From assembly GCA_037446115.1 (NCBI GenBank), contig JBBIJF010000007.1, forward strand, positions 103,827 to 167,826: 64,000 nucleotides of DNA. Direction: 5' to 3'. Below the pieces are notes generated by a model. That model did no database searches. It was not told the origin of the DNA and saw only the letters and a program-made list of their open reading frames with translations. This DNA is from JANWXD01 sp037446115. Lineage in GTDB: Bacteria; Acidobacteriota; Terriglobia; Bryobacterales; Bryobacteraceae. This document shows positions 25,570 through 33,439 of this stretch, piece by piece (position 1 is the stretch's first letter; the number at the start of each line of letters is the position of its first letter). The translations under genes and the position numbers were made by a program.

Positions 25570-26351
25570 GAACGCTCGCACTCCTCGCTCGCTCGTCGGA
25601 ACTGCCAGGCCCAGGCATTGAAACCGCGAAACGCCCGCACGATCTCGGCATCCGTGCGGCCCCAGATCCGCAACTGGGTGGTCAGAGAAGTAGTGTTGGG
25701 ACTCTCCATCGGTCCGTGGCAGCCGTAGCAGCCGCGCGCATAGGCCGGGCACAGCGCCCCGCATCCCGCCTGCGTCACCGGCCCCAGACAGGGAACTCCT
25801 TTGGCCACCGCGACGCACACCGTGCCGCGCCGCTTGCATTCCATGCAAACGCTATAAGTGGGAATGTTCGGCTTGCGTCCGGCCAGCGTGGCCGTGATCA
25901 CTTCCAGGAGCTGGTGCTTGCTGATGGGGCACCCGCGCAGCTCGAAATCCACTTGCACGTGCTCGGCGATCGGGGTGGACAACTGCAGCGTGCGAATGTA
26001 CTGCGGGGTGGCGTAGATCGCCCGCACGAACTCCTCCACATGTGCCCAGTTGCGCAGCGCCTGAATGCCTCCCGCCGTCGCGCAGGCGCCGATCGTGATC
26101 AGGGTGCGGCACTGCCGGCGCACCAGTTGGATCCGTTCGGCGTCGTGGTGGGTGGTGACGGATCCCTCCACCAGGCCGATGTCGTAAGGCCCCCGCGACA
26201 TCGCCCGGCTGGCTTCCGGAAAGTAGGCGATCTCCACGGCCTCCGCCACCGCCAGCAGTTCCTCTTCGGCGTCGAGCAGGCTCAACTGGCAACCGTCGCA
26301 GGAGGCGAACTTGAAGACCGCCAGCCGGGGTTTGCGCCGCTCAGAGCTCAT
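25566..26351 (-). CDS. Cytosolic [NiFe] hydrogenase small subunit (group 3, delta)
   Basis: 261 residues with no signal peptide. KFASCDGCQLSLLD supplies the first two cysteines of the proximal cluster, TIGACATAGG and ELRGCPISKHQLL the others. Further cysteines (CMECKRRGTVC, CLGP, GCGALCPAYARGCYGCHGP) bind two more clusters. ATG 26351 starts eight codons before the conserved core; the upstream frame overlaps the gamma gene further and is not needed. It conveys electrons from the NiFe site to the gamma/beta subunits. Confidence 0.92.
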   Translation of the reverse strand: MSSERRKPRLAVFKFASCDGCQLSLLDAEEELLAVAEAVEIAYFPEASRAMSRGPYDIGLVEGSVTTHHDAERIQLVRRQCRTLITIGACATAGGIQALRNWAHVEEFVRAIYATPQYIRTLQLSTPIAEHVQVDFELRGCPISKHQLLEVITATLAGRKPNIPTYSVCMECKRRGTVCVAVAKGVPCLGPVTQAGCGALCPAYARGCYGCHGPMESPNTTSLTTQLRIWGRTDAEIVRAFRGFNAWAWQFRRASEECERS

Positions 26352-27183
26352 CGTGCCTCCACAGCGCCCGGAGTTTTTCGTACGCAAAGACCGGGCCGTC
26401 TTTACAGACGAAAAATGGGCCGTACTGGCAATGGCCGCACCAACCCGTGGCGCACTTCATGTTGCGCTCCATGGAAACGTAGATTTTCGAGGCCGGCACA
26501 CCACGCCCGAGCAACTCCCCGGCCACAAAACGCATCATGATTTCGGGACCGCAAACCAGCGCCAGGGTCTGCTCCGGCCGCAGCCGGGCGTAGCGGAACA
26601 GCGTGGTCACCACACCGACGCGGCCGCGCCAGTCCAGCCCGGCATAATCCACGGTCAGGAGCACCTGGGTTTCGCTGCGGCGGGCCCAGCCGGCGAGCTC
26701 CTTGCGGTAGAGCAGGTCGCGCGGACTGCGGGCGCCGTACAACACGATCAGGCGGCCGAATTCGTCCCGGTGGCGCAGCACGTGATAGATGGCGGGCCGC
26801 AGAGGCGCCAGCCCGATTCCCCCGGCTACGACCAGCACGTCCAGCCCGCGGCCCTCGCTCAGAGGCCAAGGCGTGCCGAAGGGGCCGCGCACACCCACCG
26901 TAGCGCCCGGCCGGCGGCACACCAGCGCGTGGGTGACCTGCCCGACGGACCGCACGGTGTAGGCCAGCCGCCCGATTTGTTCGGGATCACCGCTCATCGA
27001 GACCGGCACCTCGCCCACGCCGAAGACGTACAACATGCTGAACTGGCCGGGCGCAAACCCTCTCGGGCCCTCTCCGTCCACAAACTCCAGCTGTAGGGTG
27101 AAGGTGTCCGGCGTCTCTCGCGTCACCTGCGTCACGCGGCAGGCGGCCGGCAGCATCGGATCCGTTGGCAGCATGCCGGTCAT
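26341..27183 (-). CDS. Cytosolic hydrogenase gamma subunit, FAD/NAD(P)-binding diaphorase
   Basis: 280 residues of the ferredoxin-NADP reductase fold. FAPGQFSMLYVFGVGE binds FAD; VVAGGIGLAPLRPAIYHVL binds the nucleotide. A C-terminal [2Fe-2S] site has CATGWCGHCQYG followed by CKDGPVF. It exchanges electrons between the hydrogenase and NAD(P)H, as HydG/HyhG. ATG 27183 overlaps the stop of the cNMP-binding gene (ATGA), excluding the longer open frame. Confidence 0.92.
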   Translation of the reverse strand: MTGMLPTDPMLPAACRVTQVTRETPDTFTLQLEFVDGEGPRGFAPGQFSMLYVFGVGEVPVSMSGDPEQIGRLAYTVRSVGQVTHALVCRRPGATVGVRGPFGTPWPLSEGRGLDVLVVAGGIGLAPLRPAIYHVLRHRDEFGRLIVLYGARSPRDLLYRKELAGWARRSETQVLLTVDYAGLDWRGRVGVVTTLFRYARLRPEQTLALVCGPEIMMRFVAGELLGRGVPASKIYVSMERNMKCATGWCGHCQYGPFFVCKDGPVFAYEKLRALWRHDEL

Positions 27184-27656
27184 CGCGTAACCCTGGCGCT
27201 CCCTTGGGCGTACACATCCAGCAGCTGGAGTCGGGTGGCGTCCAGCCGCCGCTCGATGATGCTGGCAAAGCGTTTCAGTAACTCGTAACCCAGATCGTGG
27301 TTCTGCTCGCACTTGGCGCGCAGACAGACACCGTCCAGAGCAAAGGCTCGCGTCAACTCCACTGCTCGCGCGTGGAAGCGCCAGTAGTGCGGCGGCACAA
27401 GCCACGACCAGCCGAGAATGTCGCCTTCGCCGAGCGTCTCGATGATGATCGGGCGCCGTTTGGGCGCGAAAATCTCGAGCGCCACCTGTCCTTGCCGGAT
27501 CAGGTAAAAGGCATCGGCTTGCTGGCTTTCACAAAAAATGTAGGTGCCGGCTTCGAAGCGGACGTTCGACGCGCAACCCGCCAACAGCCGGATGTACTCC
27601 GGTTCCAGCCCTGCGAAGAAAGGATGTTCCCCGAGAATGCGCTCAAGCGTTTCCAT
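27180..27656 (-). CDS. Cyclic-nucleotide-binding domain protein without DNA-binding domain
   Basis: 158 residues. A Crp-like beta-roll starts with ILGEHPFFAGLEPEYIRLLAG and RFEAGTYIFCESQQADAFYLIRQGQVAL. The phosphate-binding cassette is altered (GEGDILGWSWLVPP...RFHARAV), so the ligand may not be cAMP. A C-terminal helix (YELLKRFASIIERRLDATRLQLL) resembles the dimer helix of Crp, but no helix-turn-helix follows. It lies between the beta and gamma genes, overlapping beta by 14 bases and gamma by four, so it is made together with the hydrogenase and probably acts on or in the complex. Confidence 0.85.
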   Translation of the reverse strand: METLERILGEHPFFAGLEPEYIRLLAGCASNVRFEAGTYIFCESQQADAFYLIRQGQVALEIFAPKRRPIIIETLGEGDILGWSWLVPPHYWRFHARAVELTRAFALDGVCLRAKCEQNHDLGYELLKRFASIIERRLDATRLQLLDVYAQGSARVTR

Positions 27657-28788
27657 GGTTGTTCTCCGTGATGGCTTCCGCCGCGCCACGCACGCCGGCC
27701 TGAAGGGCGGCGACCTCTTCGGTGATGTCAATTCCGGCCGGGCACCAAGCGATGCACCTGCCGCACCCTACGCACCCGGACGTTCCGAACTGATCGATCC
27801 AGGAGGCGAGCTTGTGCGTGAGCCATTGCCGGTAGCGCGACCGGATCGAGGAACGTACGCTCCCGCCGTGGATGTAGGAGAAATTCTGGCTGAAGCAGGA
27901 GTCCCACTTGCGCCAGCGCTCGACGTGGTTACCGGTGATGTCGGTGACCTCCTCCACGGTGGTGCAGAAGCAGGTGGGGCACACCATCGTGCAGTTGCCG
28001 CAGGCCAGGCACCGGCGCGCCACGTCGTCCCAGCGGGGATGCTCCAGGTTGCCGTAAAGCATTTCCCGGATCCCCTCCGTCCGGATGGCTCGCATCTGCG
28101 AAGCGGCGGCGGCCACCAACGTTTCGGCTTGCCGGCATTGCTCCGGCGTCGCCGGCGGGCACTCCATCTCCTCAAGAAGCTGCCGGCCCGCTTCCGAGCC
28201 CGCCTCAACCACAAACTGGTGGCCATCCGGGCCCGTCAGCTCCGTCATGACCAAGTCATAACCGTCGCGCACCTGCGGCCCGGTTCCCATCGAGGCGCAG
28301 AAACACGTGGCCGCTGCCTCCGTACAGTTCACGGCGATGAGCAGCACGTTCTCGCGGCGCCGCCGGTAAGCCGGGTCCGGATAGGAAGCGCCCTGCAGAA
28401 CCCGGTCCTGGATTGAAATCGCCGCAAGCTCGCAAGCGCGCACGCCCAAGAACGCCCGCTTGACCGCCGTTGACGTTTCCGGCAGGATGCGGAAGCCCTG
28501 GCCCTCCCGCTGCGCCGAGAAAAGACGGTATTCCGGCGGATGAAGGTACTTTTTCCAGCTATGGGGTCCCACCGCATACCCGAACCAGGCCTCATCGGCA
28601 CGGCGCCTCAGGCGATAGCGGCCGGCCTCCTGCTCATCGGTCCAGCCCCCTGGTAACTCGTTGGGGCTCCTGAGCGTGTCGTAGACGATGGCGCCGTCAC
28701 GCACCGTCGGTCCGATGACCTCGTAGCCGCGGGCCTGCAAAGCGGCGAACAGATGCTCGAAGTTCGGGGCCTGCAGTACGGCCGCCAT
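27643..28788 (-). CDS. Cytosolic hydrogenase beta subunit, two [4Fe-4S] clusters
   Basis: 381 residues. The C-terminal half carries two ferredoxin-like cysteine groups, C260/C263/C266/C270 (CLACGNCTMVC) and C339/C342/C345/C349 (CVGCGRCIAWCP). The N-terminal part contains FLGVRACELAAISIQDRVL and CTEAAATCFCASMGTGP, as in HydB/AsrA-like proteins. It is the electron-entry subunit of the sulfhydrogenase-type complex. ATG 28788 is chosen over GTG 28797 because GGGTGAG sits just ahead of it. Confidence 0.9.
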   Translation of the reverse strand: MAAVLQAPNFEHLFAALQARGYEVIGPTVRDGAIVYDTLRSPNELPGGWTDEQEAGRYRLRRRADEAWFGYAVGPHSWKKYLHPPEYRLFSAQREGQGFRILPETSTAVKRAFLGVRACELAAISIQDRVLQGASYPDPAYRRRRENVLLIAVNCTEAAATCFCASMGTGPQVRDGYDLVMTELTGPDGHQFVVEAGSEAGRQLLEEMECPPATPEQCRQAETLVAAAASQMRAIRTEGIREMLYGNLEHPRWDDVARRCLACGNCTMVCPTCFCTTVEEVTDITGNHVERWRKWDSCFSQNFSYIHGGSVRSSIRSRYRQWLTHKLASWIDQFGTSGCVGCGRCIAWCPAGIDITEEVAALQAGVRGAAEAITENNHGNA

Positions 28789-28830
28789 CGTTCTCACCCA
28801 ACTGCTGGCAACCTGCGTTCCAGACCACGG

Positions 28831-28859
28831 CTTATCGCCCGAGCACAGTCAACCACCAA
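28831..28859 (-). promoter_or_regulatory. Possible promoter ahead of the cytosolic hydrogenase genes
   Basis: On the minus strand TTGGTG (complement of 28854-28859) and GATAAG (complement of 28831-28836) stand 17 bases apart, within the 97-base gap between hypB and the beta gene. Matches to consensus are moderate; read-through from hypAB is equally possible. Confidence 0.3.
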
Positions 28860-28885
28860 TTCTTCAACGCGTTACCGGACAAGTT

Positions 28886-29554
28886 TCAGCCGGCGCGGCG
28901 AATCCCCAGCGACCGCTCTCTGAGCCAATTCCCCCAAACCGCGATTCCTGCCCCGGTCGTGCACGACGTTTCGAAGATTTCAAGCGAAGGATTGACACGG
29001 AGGGCGAACTGGCGAGCGTCCGCAACCGAAGCCGGGACATAAGGGAGCAAATCCGTTTTGTTGATGACTACCGCCGAAGCCTTGCGAAACATGGCAGGAT
29101 ACTTCAGAGGCTTGTCCTCCCCTTCCGTCACGCTCATGACCACAACCCGGTCATGCTCGCCGAGAACGTAAGTCGCGGGGCAAACCAGGTTGCCGACATT
29201 CTCGATGAACAACAAGTCCAATGCCGTCAGATCCAGCCGGTCGAGCACCCGCTGCACCATCCCGGCGTTCAGATGACAGGTGCCTCCGGTGACGATTTGA
29301 ACAACGGGAACCCCGAGCCCGCCCAGGCGCTGTGCGTCTCGATCGGTTTCCACGTCGGCACCGATGACGCCCACGCGCAGATGCGGCTTCAGGTGCGCGA
29401 TGGTTCGCTCGAGCAGGCTGGTCTTTCCGGAGCCGGGAGCGCCGACCAGCGTGACGGCGTAGACGCCGGTTCCATCAAACCGGCGCCGATTCTCCTGGGC
29501 CAGCTCCTCGTTCTTGCCCAGGATTTTCTCTTGCATTCGAATGGTCTGAATCAT
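28886..29554 (-). CDS. hypB: Hydrogenase nickel-incorporation GTPase HypB
   Basis: 222 residues: P-loop LVGAPGSGKTSLLE, metal-site GGTCHLNAGMV, switch ENVGNLVCPATYVLGE and guanine motif NKTDLL. It drives nickel insertion by GTP hydrolysis, working with HypA. The histidine-rich nickel-storage tail found in some species is missing. GGAGG stands directly before ATG 29554. The start lies 80 bases inside the 3' end of hypA. Confidence 0.94.
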   Translation of the reverse strand: MIQTIRMQEKILGKNEELAQENRRRFDGTGVYAVTLVGAPGSGKTSLLERTIAHLKPHLRVGVIGADVETDRDAQRLGGLGVPVVQIVTGGTCHLNAGMVQRVLDRLDLTALDLLFIENVGNLVCPATYVLGEHDRVVVMSVTEGEDKPLKYPAMFRKASAVVINKTDLLPYVPASVADARQFALRVNPSLEIFETSCTTGAGIAVWGNWLRERSLGIRRAG

Positions 29555-29888
29555 CCTCCACCTCCACAGCCACCAGATCCAGCTCGTTGCCGTTCTCGTA
29601 AGCGAGGCCCGCAGCGCCGCACGACGGACAGATCCATTCGACCTCGGGAAAAGAAAAACGCCCTCCGCAGGACGGGCAGAAGGCCCGGAGGGGCTCCAAC
29701 ACAATCGCCAGCTCGGCATCCCCTCCGAGGCTCTCCTCGCGCATGGCCTCAAAATAGAACTGCATTGCGTCCGGGCTCACGCCGGTGAAGCAACCCACAC
29801 GAACATGAATCCGCCGGACCCGCGATCGCTCGCCTACTCGCTCCTTCACGAGCGACAGCAGGCTTTCGACGATCGAGGCCTCATGCAT
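29475..29888 (-). CDS. hypA: Hydrogenase nickel-insertion protein HypA
   Basis: The start MHEASIVESLLSLV contains the nickel-binding His2. Zinc is held by FCPSCGG and WICPSCGA. At 137 residues it is about 20 longer than usual because of a hydrophilic tail (DSDHSNARENPGQERGAG) that is read in a second frame over the start of hypB. It delivers nickel to the large subunits with HypB. It is the first gene of the minus-strand hydrogenase run, and the metallophosphoesterase gene is divergent. Confidence 0.9.
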   Translation of the reverse strand: MHEASIVESLLSLVKERVGERSRVRRIHVRVGCFTGVSPDAMQFYFEAMREESLGGDAELAIVLEPLRAFCPSCGGRFSFPEVEWICPSCGAAGLAYENGNELDLVAVEVEDDSDHSNARENPGQERGAGPGESAPV

Positions 29889-29983
29889 GGCGCCGCAGTG
29901 CCAGTCTAGCAGCGGCGCCGGCTCCGCCGCCCGACCGGAAGCGCAAGCCGCACACTGCATCCAGAGCTGAACCCGGCCGCCCC

Positions 29984-30019
29984 CTGATCCTCTTATAAGT
30001 CGCCTGATCCTGGTATAAT
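29984..30019 (+). promoter_or_regulatory. Tandem promoter-like repeat ahead of the metallophosphoesterase
   Basis: CTGATCCT followed by TATAA-like bases occurs twice with a 20-base period (29984 and 30004). The second copy contains a perfect extended -10, TGGTATAAT (-10 at 30014-30019), 33 bases ahead of the ATG. Confidence 0.5.
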
Positions 30020-30052
30020 TTTGATAACTCGCAGGCGGCCGGAGCTACGCAG

Positions 30053-31354
30053 ATGGGATTCCGTTTTACCCTGTCCGTCATCCTGATTCTGCTCAACGTT
30101 GTTCCCTTGTTGGCGGTCTGTCGCGGCGTGAACGCCTGGGTACCCGCCAAGCACCGGCGGATGACTTTGTTCGGGGTGGGGCTCGCCGTTGTCGCGCTCA
30201 ACATCCCGCTCAGCTTGTTCTGGATTCGTTCCCTCTACGATTACATCTTCTACAGCCTCCCCGCTCCGACGCTGCGCGTAATTTTCTATCCCTCGCTCGC
30301 ATGGTACACCGCAGCCCTGTTGTGCACGCTCGTTCTGATCCCAGCCTATGTCGTCTGGGCCGCCGGCAAAGCAGCTCGCGGACTAGCAAACCGCAGCCGC
30401 CGACAGGGCGGGCAACCTCTTCCCGCCGTGGCGGTCTCCCGCCGCAGCTTCCTCACGGGCAGTGCGGGGCTGCTCGTTCCTACTGTCTACGGCGCCTCGG
30501 CCTACAAGCTTCTCGATTCCTTCGACGATGTGGATGTCTCCCCTGAGCGGTCCATCCCCATGCCTCACCTTCCGCGATCGTTGGAAGGTCTGACCGTTGT
30601 GCAACTCACCGATCTGCACGTGGGGCCGTACATCCGGCGCGAAGAAGTGGCCTATTGGGTCAGCCTCGTCAACCGGCTCCGCCCGGATCTTGTGGTGCTC
30701 ACCGGCGACATGATTGATCGGAGTCTGGACGCTCTGCCGGATCTGCTTGCGGGCTTGAAAGGACTCCGCGCTTCGCTCGGTGTCGTGGCCGTCCTGGGCA
30801 ACCACGATCTCACATCGGACCGGTACAGCTCCCGCGAAGACCTGATCGGCGGCGAAAACATCGCCCGGGGCCTGGAGGCCCTCGGCATCCGTACCCTGCG
30901 CAATGAGGTCTTGTACCTGCGCTCCGGCCAGGACCGCCTCGCCGTAATGGGACTTGACTGGATGAGCCGGCCGGGAAGCCGCAACTTCTACCGCTACCGG
31001 CCCGTAGAGACGCGATCCCATCTGGCGCGTTTGCGTTCTCAGCTGCCGCCGGAGACGCCGGCCATCCTGTTGGTCCATCATCCGGATACCTTCTCCGAGG
31101 TCCCTCCTCTGGGAATCGGACTGACGCTGGCCGGACACACTCACGGAGGCGGTCAGATCGTTTTCTTCACACGAGACGGCCATACCGTCGGCCTGTTCTC
31201 CTCGCGTTTCAAGTACGTGAGCGGTCTTTATCAGGAGAACGGCTGCAGCCTTTACGTCAATCGCGGGCTCGGTTACCTGGCGGTCCCCGTCCGCATTAAC
31301 TGCCCGCCCGAGATCAGCCGTTTCCGCCTGGTGCGCCCGCAGTCGGCCTCCTGA
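30053..31354 (+). CDS. Membrane-bound metallophosphoesterase (YkuE-like)
   Basis: 433 residues. The N-terminal 130 residues hold three or four membrane helices. A Tat-like SRRSFLTGSAGLL then appears in the middle (about 140-155), and the calcineurin-type phosphoesterase domain follows: DLHVG, GDMID, GNHD, VHHPD, GHTHGGG, the complete metal-ligand set. The catalytic domain should face the outside; YkuE-like members act on cell-surface or lipid phosphates, but the substrate is unproven. It ends 179 bases ahead of atpD. It is the only gene between the hydrogenase run and atpD. Confidence 0.86.
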   Translation: MGFRFTLSVILILLNVVPLLAVCRGVNAWVPAKHRRMTLFGVGLAVVALNIPLSLFWIRSLYDYIFYSLPAPTLRVIFYPSLAWYTAALLCTLVLIPAYVVWAAGKAARGLANRSRRQGGQPLPAVAVSRRSFLTGSAGLLVPTVYGASAYKLLDSFDDVDVSPERSIPMPHLPRSLEGLTVVQLTDLHVGPYIRREEVAYWVSLVNRLRPDLVVLTGDMIDRSLDALPDLLAGLKGLRASLGVVAVLGNHDLTSDRYSSREDLIGGENIARGLEALGIRTLRNEVLYLRSGQDRLAVMGLDWMSRPGSRNFYRYRPVETRSHLARLRSQLPPETPAILLVHHPDTFSEVPPLGIGLTLAGHTHGGGQIVFFTRDGHTVGLFSSRFKYVSGLYQENGCSLYVNRGLGYLAVPVRINCPPEISRFRLVRPQSAS

Positions 31355-31429
31355 ACGGGGGCCGGCGCCGCCGCTAACCGCCGTGCGGACTTAACGCGGC
31401 GGAGCCGCGGCAGCGAAAAACCTCTGCGG

Positions 31430-31460
31430 TTGACCCGAGCCCCGGGACCATGTTACGTTA
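31430..31460 (+). promoter_or_regulatory. Promoter of the second ATP synthase block
   Basis: TTGACC at 31430-31435 and TG-T-TACGTT at 31451-31459 repeat the promoter at 11751 with the same spacing. The similarity runs on through GCTTTGA, CAGTC and TAGCGCC to about 31488. Confidence 0.65.
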
Positions 31461-31533
31461 AGCGCTTTGAAGCCCAGTCCGTAGCGCCCTAAGCAGCGCG
31501 GTATCCTTTTCAGAATCCTCACAAGGGGAGTGT

Positions 31534-32988
31534 ATGGAAACCGGAACCAACAGTGTGGTAGGCCGAGTGATTCAGGTCGCCGGACCGGCCGTGGATATTC
31601 AGTTTCCCGAGGGTCAGGTCCCGATTATTAACACGGCCGTCCGTATCACCAGCGAGGGTTTTGACGTCCCCGTGCCTATTGACATCGTCTGCGAAGTGGC
31701 CCAGCACCTCGGCGAAGGGAGGGTCCGCACGATCGCGCTCAAACCCACCGAAGGACTGGTTCGCGGCATGAAGGCCGTCAGCCTGGGCCGCCCCGTCATG
31801 GTCCCCGTGGGCAAGGAGACGCTGGGCCGCGTCATGAACGTCCTCGGCGAACCTGTGGACCGCATGGGTCCCATTCAGGCCACCAAGTACTACCCGATTC
31901 ACCGCCCGGCCCCAAGCTTTGAAGAGCAGTCCACCGAGCTGCAGATGTTCGAAACGGGCATCAAAGTCGTGGACCTGCTGGAGCCGTACCTGCGGGGCGG
32001 CAAGATCGGCCTCTTCGGTGGCGCCGGCGTCGGTAAGACCGTCATCATCATGGAACTGATCCATAACATCGCCATGAAACACGGCGGCGTGTCGGTCTTC
32101 GCCGGTGTGGGCGAACGCACGCGCGAGGGCAACGACCTGTGGCTGGAGATGCAGGAATCCGGCGTGATTGACCCGCGCGACTGGCGTAAGTCCAAGTGCG
32201 CGCTGATCTACGGCCAGATGACCGAGCCCCCCGGCGCCCGACTCCGTGTCGGGTTGACCGGGCTTACCGTGGCCGAGTACTTCCGCGACGAAGAAGGCCA
32301 GGACGTGCTGCTGTTCATCGACAACATCTTCCGCTTCACGCAGGCGGGCTCAGAAGTATCGGCTCTGCTCGGCCGGATGCCCTCCGCCGTCGGCTATCAG
32401 CCTAACCTGGCCACTGAAATGGGCGAACTCCAGGAGCGGATTACTTCCACCAAGAAGGGCTCGATCACCTCGGTGCAGGCCATTTACGTTCCAGCCGACG
32501 ACTATACGGATCCGGCGCCCGCCACCACCTTCGCGCACCTCGACGCCACCACCAACCTTTCCCGTGCCATCGTCGAGCTCGGCATCTACCCGGCCGTGGA
32601 CCCGCTCGCCTCCACCTCGCGGATCCTGGATCCCCGCATCGTCGGTGAGGAACATTACAACGTGGCCCAGCAGGTCAAGCAGATCCTGCAGCGCTACAAA
32701 GACCTCCAGGACATCATCGCGATCCTGGGCATCGACGAGCTTTCCGACGAAGACAAGCTTATCGTCTCGCGCGCCCGCAAGATCCAGCGCTTCCTGTCGC
32801 AGCCGTTCCACGTGGCCGAGGCGTTTACCGGGCGGCCGGGCAAGTACGTCAAAGTCCAGGACACCATCCGCGGCTTCAAGGAGATCGTCGAGGGCAAGCA
32901 CGACGACGTGCCGGAGCAGGCCTTTTACATGGTGGGCACGATCGAGGAAGCCTTGGAACGGGCTGAGGAATTGAAGAAGGCGGCCTAA
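31534..32988 (+). CDS. atpD: F-type ATP synthase beta subunit
   Basis: 484 residues, normal length. Catalytic P-loop GGAGVGKTVIIMELI (about 160), GERTREGNDLW, and LLFIDNIFRFTQAGSEVSALLGRMPSAVGYQP are the beta signatures. It carries the catalytic sites of F1. AAGGGGAG precedes ATG 31534. It stands apart from atpA/atpG by the hydrogenase region and has its own copy of the atp promoter. Confidence 0.97.
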   Translation: METGTNSVVGRVIQVAGPAVDIQFPEGQVPIINTAVRITSEGFDVPVPIDIVCEVAQHLGEGRVRTIALKPTEGLVRGMKAVSLGRPVMVPVGKETLGRVMNVLGEPVDRMGPIQATKYYPIHRPAPSFEEQSTELQMFETGIKVVDLLEPYLRGGKIGLFGGAGVGKTVIIMELIHNIAMKHGGVSVFAGVGERTREGNDLWLEMQESGVIDPRDWRKSKCALIYGQMTEPPGARLRVGLTGLTVAEYFRDEEGQDVLLFIDNIFRFTQAGSEVSALLGRMPSAVGYQPNLATEMGELQERITSTKKGSITSVQAIYVPADDYTDPAPATTFAHLDATTNLSRAIVELGIYPAVDPLASTSRILDPRIVGEEHYNVAQQVKQILQRYKDLQDIIAILGIDELSDEDKLIVSRARKIQRFLSQPFHVAEAFTGRPGKYVKVQDTIRGFKEIVEGKHDDVPEQAFYMVGTIEEALERAEELKKAA

Positions 32989-32990
32989 GG

Positions 32991-33395
32991 ATGGGGGAGA
33001 CGTTCGAGCTGGAGGTGGCCACGCCCGAGCGGCTGCTCGTGCGCGAGCACGTCACCGAGGCCCAGATCCCGGTGGCCAACGGCTATATCGGCGTGCTGGC
33101 AGGCCACGCCCCCTTGCTCGCCGCCCTGGGCACCGGCGACCTGAGCTACGTGGCCGGAGGACGCAGGCGCCACATGGCCGTCAACGGCGGTTGGGTCGAA
33201 GTGCTGGCCGGTCACGTCCGCGTGATGGCCGATACTGCGGAGCACGCCGATGAAATTGACGTCCAGCGTGCCGAGGCCGCCCTGCGCCGGGCTCATGAGC
33301 GCCTGCTCCATCCGGTGCCGGGCCTGGACGTAGCTCGCGCGCTCAATGCCCTCCGGCGCGCCCAAGCCCGCCTGGAAGCGGCGCGCCAGAAATAG
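32991..33395 (+). CDS. atpC: F-type ATP synthase epsilon subunit
   Basis: 134 residues: a beta-sandwich (FELEVATPERLLVREHVTEAQIP, then GYIGVLAGHAPLLAALGTGDL) and a C-terminal helical hairpin (VQRAEAALRRAHERLL...ALRRAQARLEAARQK). It couples the rotor to the c ring and can inhibit ATP hydrolysis. It begins two bases after atpD, completing the second block. Confidence 0.94.
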   Translation: MGETFELEVATPERLLVREHVTEAQIPVANGYIGVLAGHAPLLAALGTGDLSYVAGGRRRHMAVNGGWVEVLAGHVRVMADTAEHADEIDVQRAEAALRRAHERLLHPVPGLDVARALNALRRAQARLEAARQK

Positions 33396-33400
33396 CGACC

Positions 33401-33416
33401 CGGGCGCTGCCGCCCG
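33401..33416 (+). terminator. Possible hairpin terminator after atpC
   Basis: CGGGCG-CTGC-CGCCCG is a perfect six-base stem with a four-base loop six bases past the atpC stop. No T-run follows, so intrinsic termination is uncertain. Confidence 0.35.
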
Positions 33417-33439
33417 TGACCTCGTATGCGGCACCGCTC

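Noticed and set aside
25570..25848. N-terminal extension of the group 3 large subunit
   Set aside because: It overlaps the small-subunit gene; ATG 25569 is coupled to the small-subunit stop and begins the conserved part.
15815..31429. Hydrogenase region as a mobile element
   Set aside because: I found no transposase, integrase, terminal repeats or tRNA at its borders; base composition looks like the surroundings.
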